64,000 bases of DNA from Synaphobranchus kaupii (taxonomy: Eukaryota; Chordata; Actinopteri; Anguilliformes; Synaphobranchidae): NCBI GenBank assembly GCA_029718625.1, contig CM056376.1:114853173-114917172 (forward strand), read 5' to 3'. A program made the translations under genes and the position numbers. Positions 34,201 to 48,773 of the stretch are shown here, one piece after another (positions within the stretch are counted from its first letter, which is position 1; every line of letters begins with the position of its first letter). The notes under the pieces were generated by a model. It did not search any database. It saw only the letters and a program-made list of their open reading frames with translations, and was not told where the DNA came from.

Positions 34201-37200
34201 TAAATAATTAGTTTTAAGACATTTATGATGAAAAATGTGTTTTGGGGAAAATGAAAACACATAAGACTATAGTCTTATGTCCAAAAAGGACCAAAATGGT
34301 CAACAAAATTAAAATGCCATTTTTTGATTCCGATGTATAGAAAATTATATGTACTTAATAACTGCGGTGAAATAAGTGATAAATAATTAGTTTTAAGACA
34401 TGTATGATGAAAATTATACTTTGAACCCCATGATTGCACTGGGGTTATTGGACTAGAATGAAGACTGCCTCCTACTGGCTCACCAGCATCTTTGTTTTCC
34501 CCAGAGATCTCTCATCCAAGTACTAACCAAGCTTACATCTGCTTAGCTTCAACCATTCAGCAGCAGCAGATTGCATGGTGGTAGGGCTGCTGACACTAAT
34601 CTTATGTCCAAAAAGGGCCAAAATGGTCAACAAAATTAAAATGCCATCTTTTGATTCAGATGTATAGAAAATTATATGTACTTAATAACTGCGGTGAAAT
34701 GAGTGAAAAATAATTAGTTTTAAGACATTTATGATGAAAAAATGTGTTTTGGGGAAAATGAAAAAACATAAGACTATAGTCTTATGTCCAAAAAGGGCCA
34801 AAATGGGTCAACAAAATTATAATGCCATCTTTTGATTCAGATGTATAGACAAGTATATGTACTTAATAACTGCGGGGAAATAAGTGATAAATAATTAGTT
34901 TTAAGACATTTATGATGAAAAATGTGTATTGGGGAAAATGAAAATACATAAGACTATAGTCTTATGTCCAAAAAGGGCCAAAATGGTCAACAAAATTATA
35001 ATGGCATTTTTTGATTCGGATGTTTAGGAAATTATATTAACTTAATAACTGCGATGAAATAAGTGATAACTAATTCGTTTTAAGACATTTATGATGAAAA
35101 ATGTGTTTTGGGGAAAATGAAAAAACATAAGACTATAGTCTTATGTCCAAAAAGGGCCCAAAATGGTCAACAAAATTATAATGCCATTTTTTGATTCAGA
35201 TGTTTAGGAAATTATATTAACTTAATAACTGCGATATAATAAGAGATAACTAATTAGTTTTAAGACATTTATGATGAAAAATGTGTTTTGGGGAAAATGA
35301 AAAAACATAAGACTATAGTCTTATGTCCAAAAAGGGCCCAAAATGGTCAACAAAATTATAATGCCATTTTTTGATTCAGATGTTTAGGAAATTATATTAA
35401 CTTAATAACTGCGATGAAATAAAGTGATAAATAATTAGTTTTAAGACATTTATGATGAAAAATATACTTTGAACCCTATGATTGCAATGGGGTTTATTAG
35501 ACTAGAATAAAAACTGCCTCCTACAGGCTCACCAGCATCATTGTTTTCCCCAGAGGTCTCCCATCCAAGAACTAACCAAGCATACATCTGCTTAGTTTCA
35601 ACCATTCAGCAGCAGCAGATTGCATGGTGGTATGGCTGCTGACATTAATCTTATGTCCAAAAAGGGCCAAATGGTCAAGAAAATTATAATGCCATCTTTT
35701 GATTCAGATGTATAGACAAGTATATGTACATAATAACTGCGGGGAAATGAGTGATAAATAATTAGTTTTAAGACATTTATGATGAAAAATGTGTTTTGGG
35801 GAACATGAAAATACATAAGACTATAGCCTTATGTCCAAAAAGGGCCAAACTGGTCAACAAAATTAAAATGCCATCTTTTGATTCAGATGTATAGAAAATT
35901 ATATGTATTTAATAACTGTGGTGAAATAAGTGAAAAAGAATTAGTTTTAAGACATTTATGATGAAAAATGTGTTTTGGGGAAAATTAAAATACATAAGAC
36001 TATAGTCTTATGTCCAAAAAGGGCCAAAATGGTCAACAAAATTATAATGCCATTTTTTGATTCAGATGTTTAGGAAATTATAATAACTTAATAACTGCGA
36101 TGAAATAAGTGATAAATAATTAGTTTTAAGACATTTATGATGAAAGATATACTTTGAACCCCATGATTGCACTGGGGTTATTGGACTAGAATGAAGACTG
36201 CCTCTTACTGGCTCACCAGCATCTTTGTTCTCCCCAGAGGTCTCCCATCCAAGTACTAACCAAGCTTACATCTGCTTAGCTTCAACCATTCAGCAGCAGC
36301 TTATTGCATGGTGGTATGGCTGCTGACACTAATCTTACGTCCAAAAAGGGCCAAAATGGTCAACAAAATTATAATGCCATCTTTTGATTCAGATGTATAG
36401 ACAAGTATATGTACTTAATAACTGCGGGGAAATAAGTGATAAATAATTAGTTTTAAGACATTTATGATGAAAAATGTGTATTGGGGAAAATGAAAATACA
36501 TAAGGACTATAGTCTTATGTCCAAAAAGGGCCAAAATGGTCAACAAAATTATAATGCCATTTTTTGATTCAGATGTTTAGGAAATTATATTAACTTAATA
36601 ACTGCGATAAAATAAGAGATAACTAATTAGTTTTAAGACATTTATGATGAAAAATGTGTATTGGGGAAAATGAAAATACATAAGACTATAGTCTTATGTC
36701 CAAAAAGGACCAAAATGGTCAACAAAATTAAAATGCCATTTTTTGATTCCGATGTATAGACAAGTATATGTACTTAATAACTGCGGGGAAATAAGTGATA
36801 AATAATTAGTTTTAAGACATTTATGATGAAAAATGTGTTTTGGGGAAAATGAAAACACATAAGACTATAGTCTTATGTCCAAAAAGGACCAAAATGGTCA
36901 ACAAAATTAAAATGCCATTTTTTGATTCCGATGTATAGAAAATTATATGTACTTAATAACTGCGGTGAAATAAGTGATAAATAATTAGTTTTAAGACATG
37001 TATGATGAAAATTATACTTTGAACCCCATGATTGCACTGGGGTTATTGGACTAGAATGAAGACTGCCTCCTACTGGCTCACCAGCATCTTTGTTTTCCCC
37101 AGAGATCTCTCATCCAAGTACTAACCAAGCTTACATCTGCTTAGCTTCAACCATTCAGCAGCAGCAGATTGCATGGTGGTAGGGCTGCTGACACTAATCT

Positions 37201-40200
37201 TATGTCCAAAAAGGGCCAAAATGGTCAACAAAATTAAAATGCCATCTTTTGATTCAGATGTATAGAAAATTATATGTACTTAATAACTGCGGTGAAATGA
37301 GTGAAAAATAATTAGTTTTAAGACATTTATGATGAAAAATGTGTTTTGGGGAAAATGAAAAAACATAAGACTATAGTCTTATGTCCAAAAAGGGCCAAAA
37401 TGGTCAACAAAATTATAATGCCATCTTTTGATTCAGATGTATAGACAAGTATATGTACTTAATAACTGCGGGGAAATAAGTGATAAATAATTAGTTTTAA
37501 GACATTTATGATGAAAAATGTGTATTGGGGAAAATGAAAATACATAAGACTATAGTCTTATGTCCAAAAAGGGCCAAAATGGTCAACAAAATTATAATGG
37601 CATTTTTTGATTCGGATGTTTAGGAAATTATATTAACTTAATAACTGCGATGAAATAAGTGATAACTAATTCGTTTTAAGACATTTATGATGAAAAATGT
37701 GTTTTGGGGAAAATGAAAAAACATAAGACTATAGTCTTATGTCCAAAAAGGGCCAAAATGGTCAACAAAATTATAATGCCATCTTTTGATTCAGATGTAT
37801 AGACAAGTATATGTACTTAATAACTGCGGGGAAATAAGTGATAAATAATTAGTTTTAAGACATTTATGATGAAAAATGTGTTTTGGGGAAAATGAAAAAA
37901 CATAAGACTATAGTCTTATGTCCAAAAAGGGCCAAAATGGTCAACAAAATTATAATGCCATCTTTTGATTCAGATGTATAGACAAGTATATGTACTTAAT
38001 AACTGCGGGGAAATAAGTGATAAATAATTCGTTTTAAGACATTTATGATGAAAAAAATACTTTGAACCCTATGATTGCAATGGTGTTTATTAGACTAGAA
38101 TGAAAACTGCCTTCTACTGGCTCACCAGCATCGTTGTTTTCTCCAGAGGTCTCCCGTTCAAGAACTAACCAAGCTTACATCTGCTTAGCTTCAACCATTC
38201 AGCAGCAGCAGATTGCATGGCGGTATGGCTGCTGACACTAATCTTATGTCCAAAAAGGGTCAAAATGGTCAACAAAATTATGATGCCATCTTTTGATTCA
38301 GATGTATAGACAAGTATATGTACTTAATAACTGCGGGGAAATAAGTGATAAATAATTAGTTTTAAGACATTTATGATGAAAAATGTGTTTTGGGGAAAAT
38401 GAAAATACATAAGACTATAGTCTTATGTCCAAAAAGGGCCAAAATGGTCAACAAAATTATAATGCCATTTTTTGATTCAGATGTTTAGGAAATTATATTA
38501 ACTTAATAACTGCGATGAAATAAGTGATAACTAATTAGTTTTAAGACATTTATGATGAAAAATGTGTTTTGGGGAAAATGAAAAAACATAAGACTATATA
38601 TAGTCTTATGTCCAAAAAGGGCCAAAATGGTCAACAAAATTATAATGCCATTTTTTGATTCAGATGTTTAGGAAATTATATTAACTTAATAACTGCGATA
38701 AAATAAGAGATAACTAATTAGTTTTAAGACATTTATGATGAAAAATGTGTTTTGGGGAAAATGAAAAAACATAAGACTATAGTCTTATGTCCAAAAAGGG
38801 CCAAAATGGTCAACAAAATTATAATGCCATCTTTTGATTCAGATGTATAGACAAGTATATGCACTTAATAACTGCGGTGAAATAAGTGATAAATAATTAG
38901 TTTTAAGACATGTATGATGAAAATTATACTTTGAACCCTATGATTGCACTGGGGTTATTGGACTAGAATGAAGACTGCCTCCTACTGGCTCACCAGCATC
39001 TTTGTTTTCCCCAGAGATCTCTCATCCAAGTACTAACCAAGCTTACATCTGCTTAGCTTCAACCATACAGCAGCAGCAGATTGCATGGTGGTATGGCTGC
39101 TGACACTAATCTTATGTCCAAAAAGGGCCAAAATGGTCAACAAAATTAAAATGCCATCTTTTGATTCAGATGTATAGAAAATTATATGTACTTAATAACT
39201 GCGGTGAAATGAGTGAAAAATAATTAGTTTTAAGACATTTATGATGAAAAATGTGTATTGGGGAAAATGAAAAAACATAAGACTATAGTCTTATGTCCAA
39301 AAAGGGCCAAAATGGTCAACAAAATTATAATGCCATCTTTTGATTCAGATGTATAGACAAGTATATGTACTTAATAACTGCGGGGAAATAAGTGATAAAT
39401 AATTAGTTTTAAGACATTTATGATGAAAAAAATACTTTGAACCCTATGATTGCAATGGTGTTTATTAGACTAGAATGAAAACTGCCTTCTACTGGCTCAC
39501 CAGCATCGTTGTTTTCTCCAGAGGTCTCCCGTTCAAGAACTAACCAAGCTTACATCTGCTTAGCTTCAACCATTCAGCAGCAGCAGATTGCATGGCGGTA
39601 TGGCTGCTGACACTAATCTTATGTCCAAAAAGGGTCAAAATGGTCAACAAAATTATGATGCCATCTTTTGATTCAGATGTATAGACAAGTATATGTACTT
39701 AATAACTGCGGGGAAATAAGTGATAAATAATTAGTTTTAAGACATTTATGATGAAAAATGTGTTTTGGGGAAAATGAAAATACATAAGACTATAGTCTTA
39801 TGTCCAAAAAGGGCCAAAATGGTCAACAAAATTATAATGCCATCTTTTGATTCAGATGTATAGACAAGTATATGTACTTAATAACTGCGATGAAATAAGT
39901 GAGAAATAATTAGTTTTAAGACATTTATTATGAAAAATGTGTTTTGGGGAAAATTTAAATACATAAGACTATATATAGTCTTATGTCCAAAAAGGGCCAA
40001 ACTGGTCAACAAAATTAAAATGCCATCTTTTGATGCAGATGTATAGAAAATTATATGTACTTAATAACTGCGGTGAAATAAGTGATAAATAATTAGTTTT
40101 AAGACATGTATGATGAAAATTATACTTTGAACCCCATGATTGCACTGGGGTTATTGGACTAGAATGAAGACTGCCTCCTACTGGCTCACCAGCATCTTTG

Positions 40201-40633
40201 TTTTCCCCAGAGGTCTCTCATCCAAGTACTAACCAAGCATACATCTGCTTAGCTTCAACCATTCAGCAGCAGCAGACTGCATGGTGGTAGGGCTGCTGAC
40301 ACTAATCTTATGTCCAAAAAGGGCCAAAATGGTCGACAAAATTATAATGCCATTTTTTGATTCAGATGTTTAGGAAATTATATTAACTTAATAACTGCGG
40401 TGAAATAAGTGAAAAATAATTAGTTTTAAGACATTTATGATGAAAAATGTGTTTTGGGGAAAATGAAAATACATAAGACTATAGTCTTATGTCCAAAAAG
40501 GGCCAAAATGGTCAACAAAATTAAAATGCCATTTTTTGATTCCGATGTATAGAAAATTATATGTACTTAATAACTGCAGCGAAATAAGTGAAAAATAATG
40601 AGTTTTAAGACATTTATGATGGAAAATGTGTCT

Positions 40634-40806
40634 TGTCCCCATCATTGCACTGCGGTTTATTGGACTAGAATGAAGACTGCCTTCTACTGGATCACCAGCA
40701 TCTTTGTTTTCCCCAGAGGTCTCCCATCCAAGTGCTAAACAAGCTCACACCTGCTTAGCTTCAACCATTCAACAGCAGCAGATAACATGGTGGTATGGCT
40801 GCTGAC
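40634..40806 (-). repeat. Terminal, divergent 5S-SINE block at satellite edge
   Basis: The last block differs from the others (CCCATCATTGCACTGCGG, AAACAAGCTCACACCTGC). It is followed by a degenerate TGTCCAAAAGGCCAAAATG and no further monomers. Higher divergence is usual at satellite edges. Alternatively it may be close to the founding SINE copy. Confidence 0.6.
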
Positions 40807-40834
40807 TGCTGTTTTGTGTCCAAAAGGCCAAAAT

Positions 40835-41375
40835 GTTAGCCACAGCATATCACTGCCAAATATCATGCTAATGTTAGCCACAGCATATCACTGCCAAACA
40901 TCATGCTTATGTGAGCCACAGCATACCACTGCCAAACATCATGCTAATGTTAGCCACACCCCAACACTGCAAAACATCATGCTAATGTTAGCCACACCCC
41001 AACACTGCAAAACATCATGCTAATGTTAGCCACACCCCAACACTGCAAAACATCATGCTAATGTTAGCCACAGCATACCACTCCCAAACATCATGCTAAT
41101 GTTAGCCACAGCATACCACTCCCAAACATCATGCTAATGTTTGCCACACCATACCACTGCCAAACATCATGCTAATGTTAGCCACAGCATACCACTGTCA
41201 AACATCATGCTACTGTTAGCCACAGCATCCCACTGCCAAATATCATGCTAATGTTAGCCACACCCCAACACTGCCAAACATAATTCTAATGTTAGCCACA
41301 CCACGCCACTGCCAAATATCATGCTAATGTTAGCCAAGCCACACAACGGGCACACATCATGCTACCATTAGAGCC
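40835..41375. repeat. 38-bp minisatellite flanking SLC43A1 exon
   Basis: GTTAGCCACAGCATACCACT, then GCCAAACATCATGCTAAT. The first anchor is at 40835 and the last at 41329, which is 494 bp or exactly 13 periods with no net indel. A degenerate last copy ends about 25 bp from the splice donor of the exon at 41403. Confidence 0.92.
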
Positions 41376-41402
41376 ATACTCAGATAAACCAGGAGGACTT
41401 AC

Positions 41403-41476
41403 ACAGCAGCATATAGACCCCCACAGCAGGAGTGGATGAACCCCCTCACCATGGTATGCAGGATGAAGGAGATAAT
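41403..41476 (-). CDS. slc43a1: SLC43A1 exon ([13 protein letters not shown] to LYAAV)
   Basis: 74 nt, phase 0 to 2, acceptor CTCTCAAG behind a (GA)n/(CT)n polypyrimidine tract, donor GTAAGT. This is the last exon visible. The expected next exon (a PSNHFG-like start in the family) is not found downstream. Confidence 0.92.
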
Positions 41477-42448
41477 CTTGAGAGAGAGAGAGAGAGAGAG
41501 AGAGAAGGAGGGAGACACTGGGTTCATTATAATCGCTAATTTTCACTCCTTGGAACCTTTAGTCACATATTTTCCTCACTCCTTATCTCCGCCCAACGGA
41601 GGACGTGAGGAAAGGATGCAAGGATCAGATATGAGGATGGAGGAATCGAGGCAACATGAATTAGGCAAATGGAGCGTCCTTGCTCAGTGAAGCATCAGTT
41701 TGAAGTGACGTCAATTACTAATGACGTGTTGCACACATATTATTTTTATACTTCACAACATTGTTTTTTTAGCGTCCTCATAAATGAATAGATGTGGTTT
41801 TTGTTAGTCTAAAAGAATGAGTGTCATTATGGAATAAATCACTTTATAATAAATAGAAAGGAACGGTATGACCGGGTTTGTGTAGCAGTTTTAAACATCT
41901 TGTTTGAAACTGGCAGATGTGGAGAGGTGGATCATGTGACGCAATCCCAAAAAAGACTTCTGCAAAGGCTACAGTTGTGTTTCCTCGCTGAAGCATCCTC
42001 TGGGAGCCTGCTCGTTCCTCACTCCTCCAATGAGCATTTAGCAAATTGGAATGTCCTTAAAGATGGCGAACCTCAATCGATTTCCATGTCACGTGAGGAC
42101 AGAGGAGACAGATAAATGAAACGATTGGAATGAACCCGGTATATCGTTTCCTGTACAGGAAGTGTTTCCTCACCTGAAGGTGGATGTGGTGACCTATGCA
42201 GGTAGTTTGCATTGCCTTACCTGTATGGGTAGGTTGTCTATGAGGGAGATGATTCCAAAGATGACCAGGAGCACGTTAGTGAAGATAAAGGCTCGTATGG
42301 CATTGGTGAGTTTCTGGATCTTTCTGTCTCTTTTAGGGGGCACTGGGCAGCTGGAAAGGCAGATACAGAAATCAGCTGCACATCAGCAAAGCAGAAATAT
42401 ACAAGCTGATATCTAATGATCCAGCTCTCTCTCTCTCTCTCTCTTACC

Positions 42449-42493
<45 letters not shown>

Positions 42494-42569
42494 ACCCCTT
42501 CTCTCTCTCGCTCTCTCTCTCTCACACCCCTTCTCTCTCACTCTCTCTCTCTCTCTCTATCTCACCCCT

Positions 42570-42609
<40 letters not shown>

Positions 42610-44722
42610 TCTCTCACCTTTTCTCTCCCTCCATCACTTGGCTCTTGTCCTCCTCGCACTTCTTCATGTTCCAGTCCATGATGTATCCGATCAGGGGGCA
42701 GGTGAGCAGGCAGAGCAGCTGCAGCGTGCCGAAGATCGAGGAGTAGAACCCCACTATCACAGCAACAACAACAACAACACCAATATCACAGCAACAACAA
42801 CAACAACAACAACACCAATATCACAGCAACAACAACAACAACACCAATACCACAGCAACAACAACAACAACACAAATATCACAGCAACAACAACAACAAC
42901 ACCAATATCACAGCAACAACAACACCAATATCACAGCAACAACAACAACAACCCCACTATCACAGCAACAACAACAACAACAACAACAACAACACCACCA
43001 CTATCACAGCAACAACAACAACAACAACACCACTATCACAGCAGCAACAACAACACCACCACTATCACAGCAACAACAACAACAACACCAATATCACAGC
43101 AACAACAACAACACCACTATCACAGCAACAACAACAACACCAATATAACAACAACAACCCCAGTATCACAGCAACAACAACAACAACAACACCAATATCA
43201 CAGCAACAACAACAACAATGACAACACTATCACAGCAGCAACGACAACACCACTATCACAGCAACAACAACAACACCAATATAACAACAACAACCCCAGT
43301 ATCACAGCAACAACAACAACAACAACAACACCAATATCACAGCAACAACAACAACAATGACAACACTATCACAGCAGCAACAACAACACCAATATAACAA
43401 CAAGAACCCCAGTACCACAGCAACAACAACACCACTATCACAGCAACAACAACAACCACCCCATTACCACAGCAACAACAACAACACCAATATCACAGCA
43501 ACAACAGCAACAACACCAATATTACAGCAACAACAACAACACCAATATAACAACACAAACCCCAGTACCACAGCAACAACAACACCACTATCACAGCAAC
43601 AACAACAACCACCCCATTACCACAGCAACAACAACACCAATATCACAGCAACAACAACAACACCACTATCACAGCAACAACAACAACACCACTATCACAG
43701 GAACAACAACAACAACACCAATATCACAGCAACAACAACAACAACAACAACAACACCAATATAACAACAACAACCCCAGTACCACAGCAACAACAACAAC
43801 ACCACTATCACAGCAACAACAACAACACCACTATCACAGCAACAACAACAACACCACTATCACAGCAACAACAACAACAACAATATCACAGCAACAACAA
43901 CAACACCACCACTATCACAGCAACAACAACAACAACAACAACCACCCCACTACCACAGCAACAACAACAACAACACCAATATCACAGCAACAACAACAAC
44001 ACCAATATAATAACAACAACAACAACAACAACAACAATATAACAACAACCCTAGTATCACAGCAACAACAACCACCCCACTATCACAGCAACAACAACAA
44101 CAACACCACTATCACAGCAACAACAACAACAACAACAACAACACTATCACAGCAACAACAACAACCCCAGTATCACAGCAACAACAACCACCCCACTATC
44201 ACAGCAACAACAACAACAACAGCACTATCACAGCAACAAAAACAACAACAACAACACCACTATCACAGCAACAACAACAACAACAACAACACCACTATCA
44301 CAGCAACAAGAACAACAACACCAATATCACAGCAACAACAACAACAGCAGCAACACCACTATCACAGCAACAACAACAACAACACCACTATCACAGCAAC
44401 AACAACAACAACACCAATATAACAACAACAACAACAACAACAACAACACCAATATAACAACAACAACCCCAGTACCACAGCAACAACAACAACAACAACA
44501 ACACCACTATCACAGCAACAACAACAACAACAACAACACCACTATCACAGCAACAACAACAACAACACCAATATAACAACAACAACCCCAGTATCACAGC
44601 AACAACAACAACAACACCAATATCACAGCAACAACAACAACAACAACAACACCAATATAACAACAACAACCCCAGTACCACAGCAACAACAACAACAACA
44701 ACAACACCACTATCACAGCAGC

Positions 44723-44758
<36 letters not shown>

Positions 44759-44926
44759 ATCACAGCAGCAACAACAACAACAACATCACTATCACAGCAA
44801 CGACAACAACAACAACAACCCCAGTACCACAGCAACAACAACAACAACAACAACACCAATATAACAACAACAACCCCAGTACCACAGCAACAACAACAAC
44901 AACAACAACACCACTATCACAGCAGC

Positions 44927-44968
<42 letters not shown>

Positions 44969-45007
44969 ATCACAGCAGCAACAACAACAACAACACCACT
45001 ATCACAG

Positions 45008-45038
<31 letters not shown>

Positions 45039-48000
45039 ATCACAGCAGCAACAACAACAACAACAACATCACTACCACAGCAACAACAACAACAACACCA
45101 ATATCACAGCAACAACAACAACAGCAATATCACAACAACACCACTATCACAGCAACAACAACAACAACACCAATATAACAACAACAACCCCAGTATCACA
45201 GCAGCAACAACAACAACACCAATATCACAGCAACAACAACAACACCAATATAACAAAAACAACACCACTACCACAGCAACAACAACAACAACACCACTAT
45301 CACAGCAACAATAACAACAACAACACCAATATCACAGCAACAACAACAACAACACCAATATAACAACAACAACCCCAGTATCACAGCAGCAACAACAACA
45401 ACACCACTATCACAGCAACAACAACAACACCAATATAACAAAAACAACACCACTACCACAGCAACAACAACAACAACACCACTATCACAGCAACAATAAC
45501 AACAACAACACCAATATCACAGCAACAACAACAACAACACCAATATAACAACAACAACCCCAGTATCACAGCAGCAACAACAACAACACCAATATCACAG
45601 CAACAACAACAACACCAATATAACAAAAACAACACCACTACCACAGCAACAACAACAACAACACCACTATCACAGCAACAATAACAACAACAACACCAAT
45701 ATAACAACAACAACCCCAGTATCACAGCAGCAACAAAAACAACACCACTACCACAGCAACAACAACAACAACACCACTATCACAGCAACAATAACAACAA
45801 CAACACCAATATCACAGCAACAACAACAACAACACCAATATAACAACAACAACCCCAGTATCGCAGCAACAACAACACCAACACCACTATCACAGCAACA
45901 ACAACAACAACCCCACTATCACAGCAACAACAACAACCCCAGTATCACAGCAACAACAACCACCCCACTATCACAGCAACAACAACAACAACAGCACTAT
46001 CACAGCAACAACAACAACACCAATATCACAGCAACAACAACAACAACAACACTATCACAACAACAACAACAACAACACCACTATCACAGCAACAACAACA
46101 ACAACAACAACACCAATATAACAACAACAACCCCAGTATCACAGCAGCAACAACAACAACACCACTATCACAGCAACAACAACAACACCAATATAACAAA
46201 AACAACACCACTACCACAGCAACAACAACAACAACACCACTATCACAGCAACAATAACAACAACAACACCAATATCACAGCAACAACAACAACAACACCA
46301 ATATAACAACAACAACCCCAGTATCACAGCAGCAACAACAACAACACCAATATCACAGCAACAACAACAACACCAATATAACAAAAACAACACCACTACC
46401 ACAGCAACAACAACAACAACAACACTATCACAGCAACAATAACAACAACAACACCAATATCACAGCAACAACAACAACAACACCAATATAACAACAACAA
46501 CCCCAGTATCACAGCAGCAACAAAAACAACACCACTACCACAGCAACAACAACAACAACACCACTATCACAGCAACAATAACAACAACAACACCAATATC
46601 ACAGCAACAACAACAACAACACCAATATAACAACAACAACCCCAGTATCGCAGCAACAACAACACCAACACCACTATCACAGCAACAACAACAACAACCC
46701 CACTATCACAGCAACAACAACAACCCCAGTATCACAGCAACAACAACCACCCCACTATCACAGCAACAACAACAACAACAGCACTATCACAGCAACAACA
46801 ACAACACCAATATCACAGCAACAACAACAACAACAACACTATCACAACAACAACAACAACAACACCACTATCACAGCAACAACAACAACAACAACAACAC
46901 CAATATAACAACAACAACCCCAGTACCACAGCAAGAACAACAACAACAACACCACTATCACAGCAACAACAACAACAATATCACAGCAACAACAACAACA
47001 ACAACCACCCCACTACCACAGCAACAACAACAACAACACCAATATCACAGCAACAACAACAACCACCCCACTACCACAGCAACAACAACAACAACACCAA
47101 TATCACAGCAGCAACAACAACAACAACACCAATATCACAACAACAACCCCACTATCACAGCAACAACAACAACAACAGCACTATCACAGCAACAGCAACA
47201 ACAACAACACCACTATCACAGCAACAACAACAACAACACCACCACTATCACAGCAACAACAATACCAATATAACAACAACAACCCCAGTACCATAGCAAC
47301 AACAACAACAACAGCAACACCACTATCACAGCAACAACAACAACACCACTATCACAGCAACAACAACAACAATAACAACAATATCACAGCAACAACAACA
47401 ACAACACCACTATCACAGCAATAACAACAACAATACCAATATAACAACAACAACCCCAGTACCACAGCAACAACAACAACAACACCACTATCACAGCAAC
47501 AACAACAACAACAACAACAACAATATCACAGCAACAACAACAACACCACTATCACAGCAACAACAGCAACAACACCAATATCACAGCAACAACAACAACA
47601 ACACCAATATAACAACAACAACCCCAGTATCACAGCAGCAACAACAACAACACCAATATCGCAGCAACAACAACAACAACAACAACAACCCCAGTATCAC
47701 AGCAACAACAACCACCCCACTATCACAGCAACAACAACAACAACAGCACTACCACAGCAACAACAACAACAACAACACCAATATCACAGCAACAACAACA
47801 ACAGCACCAATATCACAACAACACCACTATCACAGCAACAACAGCAACAACACCAATATCACAGCAACAACAACAACAACACCAATATCACAGCAACAAC
47901 AACAACAGCACCAATATCACAACAACACCACTATCACAGCAACAACAGCAACAACACCAATATCACAGCAACAACAACAACAACACCAATATCACAGCAA

Positions 48001-48736
48001 TAACAACAACAGCACCAATATCACAACAACAACAACAACACCAATATCACAGCAACAACAACACCACTATCACAGCAACAACAACAACAACAACACCAAT
48101 ATCACAACAACAACACCACTATCACAGCAACAACAACAACAACAACAACAATATCACAGCAACAACAACAACACCACTATCACAGCAAAAACAGCAACAA
48201 CACCAATATCACAGCAACAACAACAACAACACCACCAATATAACAACAACAACCCCAGTATCACAGCAGCAACAACAACAACACCAATATCGCAGCAACA
48301 ACAACAACAACAACAACAACACCACTATCACAGCAACAACAACAAAAGCCCCACTATCACAGCAACAACAACAACCCCAGTATCACAGCAACAACAACCA
48401 CCCCACTATCACAGCAACAACAACAACAACAGCACTACCACAGCAACAACAACAACAACAACAACAACACCAATATCACAGCAACAACAACAACAGCACC
48501 AATATCACAACAACACCACTATCACAGCAACAACAGCAACAACACCAATATCACAGCAACAACAACAACAACACCAATATCACAGCAACAACAACAACAA
48601 CACTATCACAGCAATAACAACAACAGCACCAATATCACAACAACAGCACCAATATCACAGCAACAACAACACCACTATCACAGCAACAACAACAACAACA
48701 ACACCAATATCACAACAACAACACCACTATCACAGC

Positions 48737-48773
<37 letters not shown>

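Larger units (their letters stand above)
26501..40834. repeat. 14.3 kb composite satellite (179-bp monomer + 5S-SINE blocks)
   Basis: The basic monomer is 179 bp, measured between successive CTTATGTCC anchors at 27352, 27531, 27711 and 27890. It contains GGTCAACAAAATTA, CTTAATAACTGCG and AATTAGTTTTAAGACAT. Roughly 65 monomers are present. At 18 places the end of a monomer is replaced by a block of about 189 bp derived from the inverted head and body of the 5S SINE, a net gain of 149 bp. Distances between blocks fall on 149 + n x 179 with n = 2, 3, 4 or 5. Examples are 506 bp (39047 to 39553), 686 bp (28153 to 28839) and 1046 bp (27107 to 28153). No coding capacity. The array is bounded by the gap on the left and a 38-bp minisatellite on the right. 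Confidence 0.95.

Noticed and set aside
29720..35816. Recurring 72-81-codon minus-strand frame in the satellite
   Set aside because: Identical because the satellite segment is duplicated. No start context or domain, and it is broken in most monomers.
26501..40834. 5S rRNA gene cluster
   Set aside because: Only part of the 5S sequence is present, diverged, and fused to a SINE body. A genuine 5S array would have complete, highly conserved ~120-bp genes.
42416..46402. Gln/Asn/Thr-rich and Val/Leu/Cys-rich open frames
   Set aside because: Products of CT and CAA simple repeats read in several frames on both strands.
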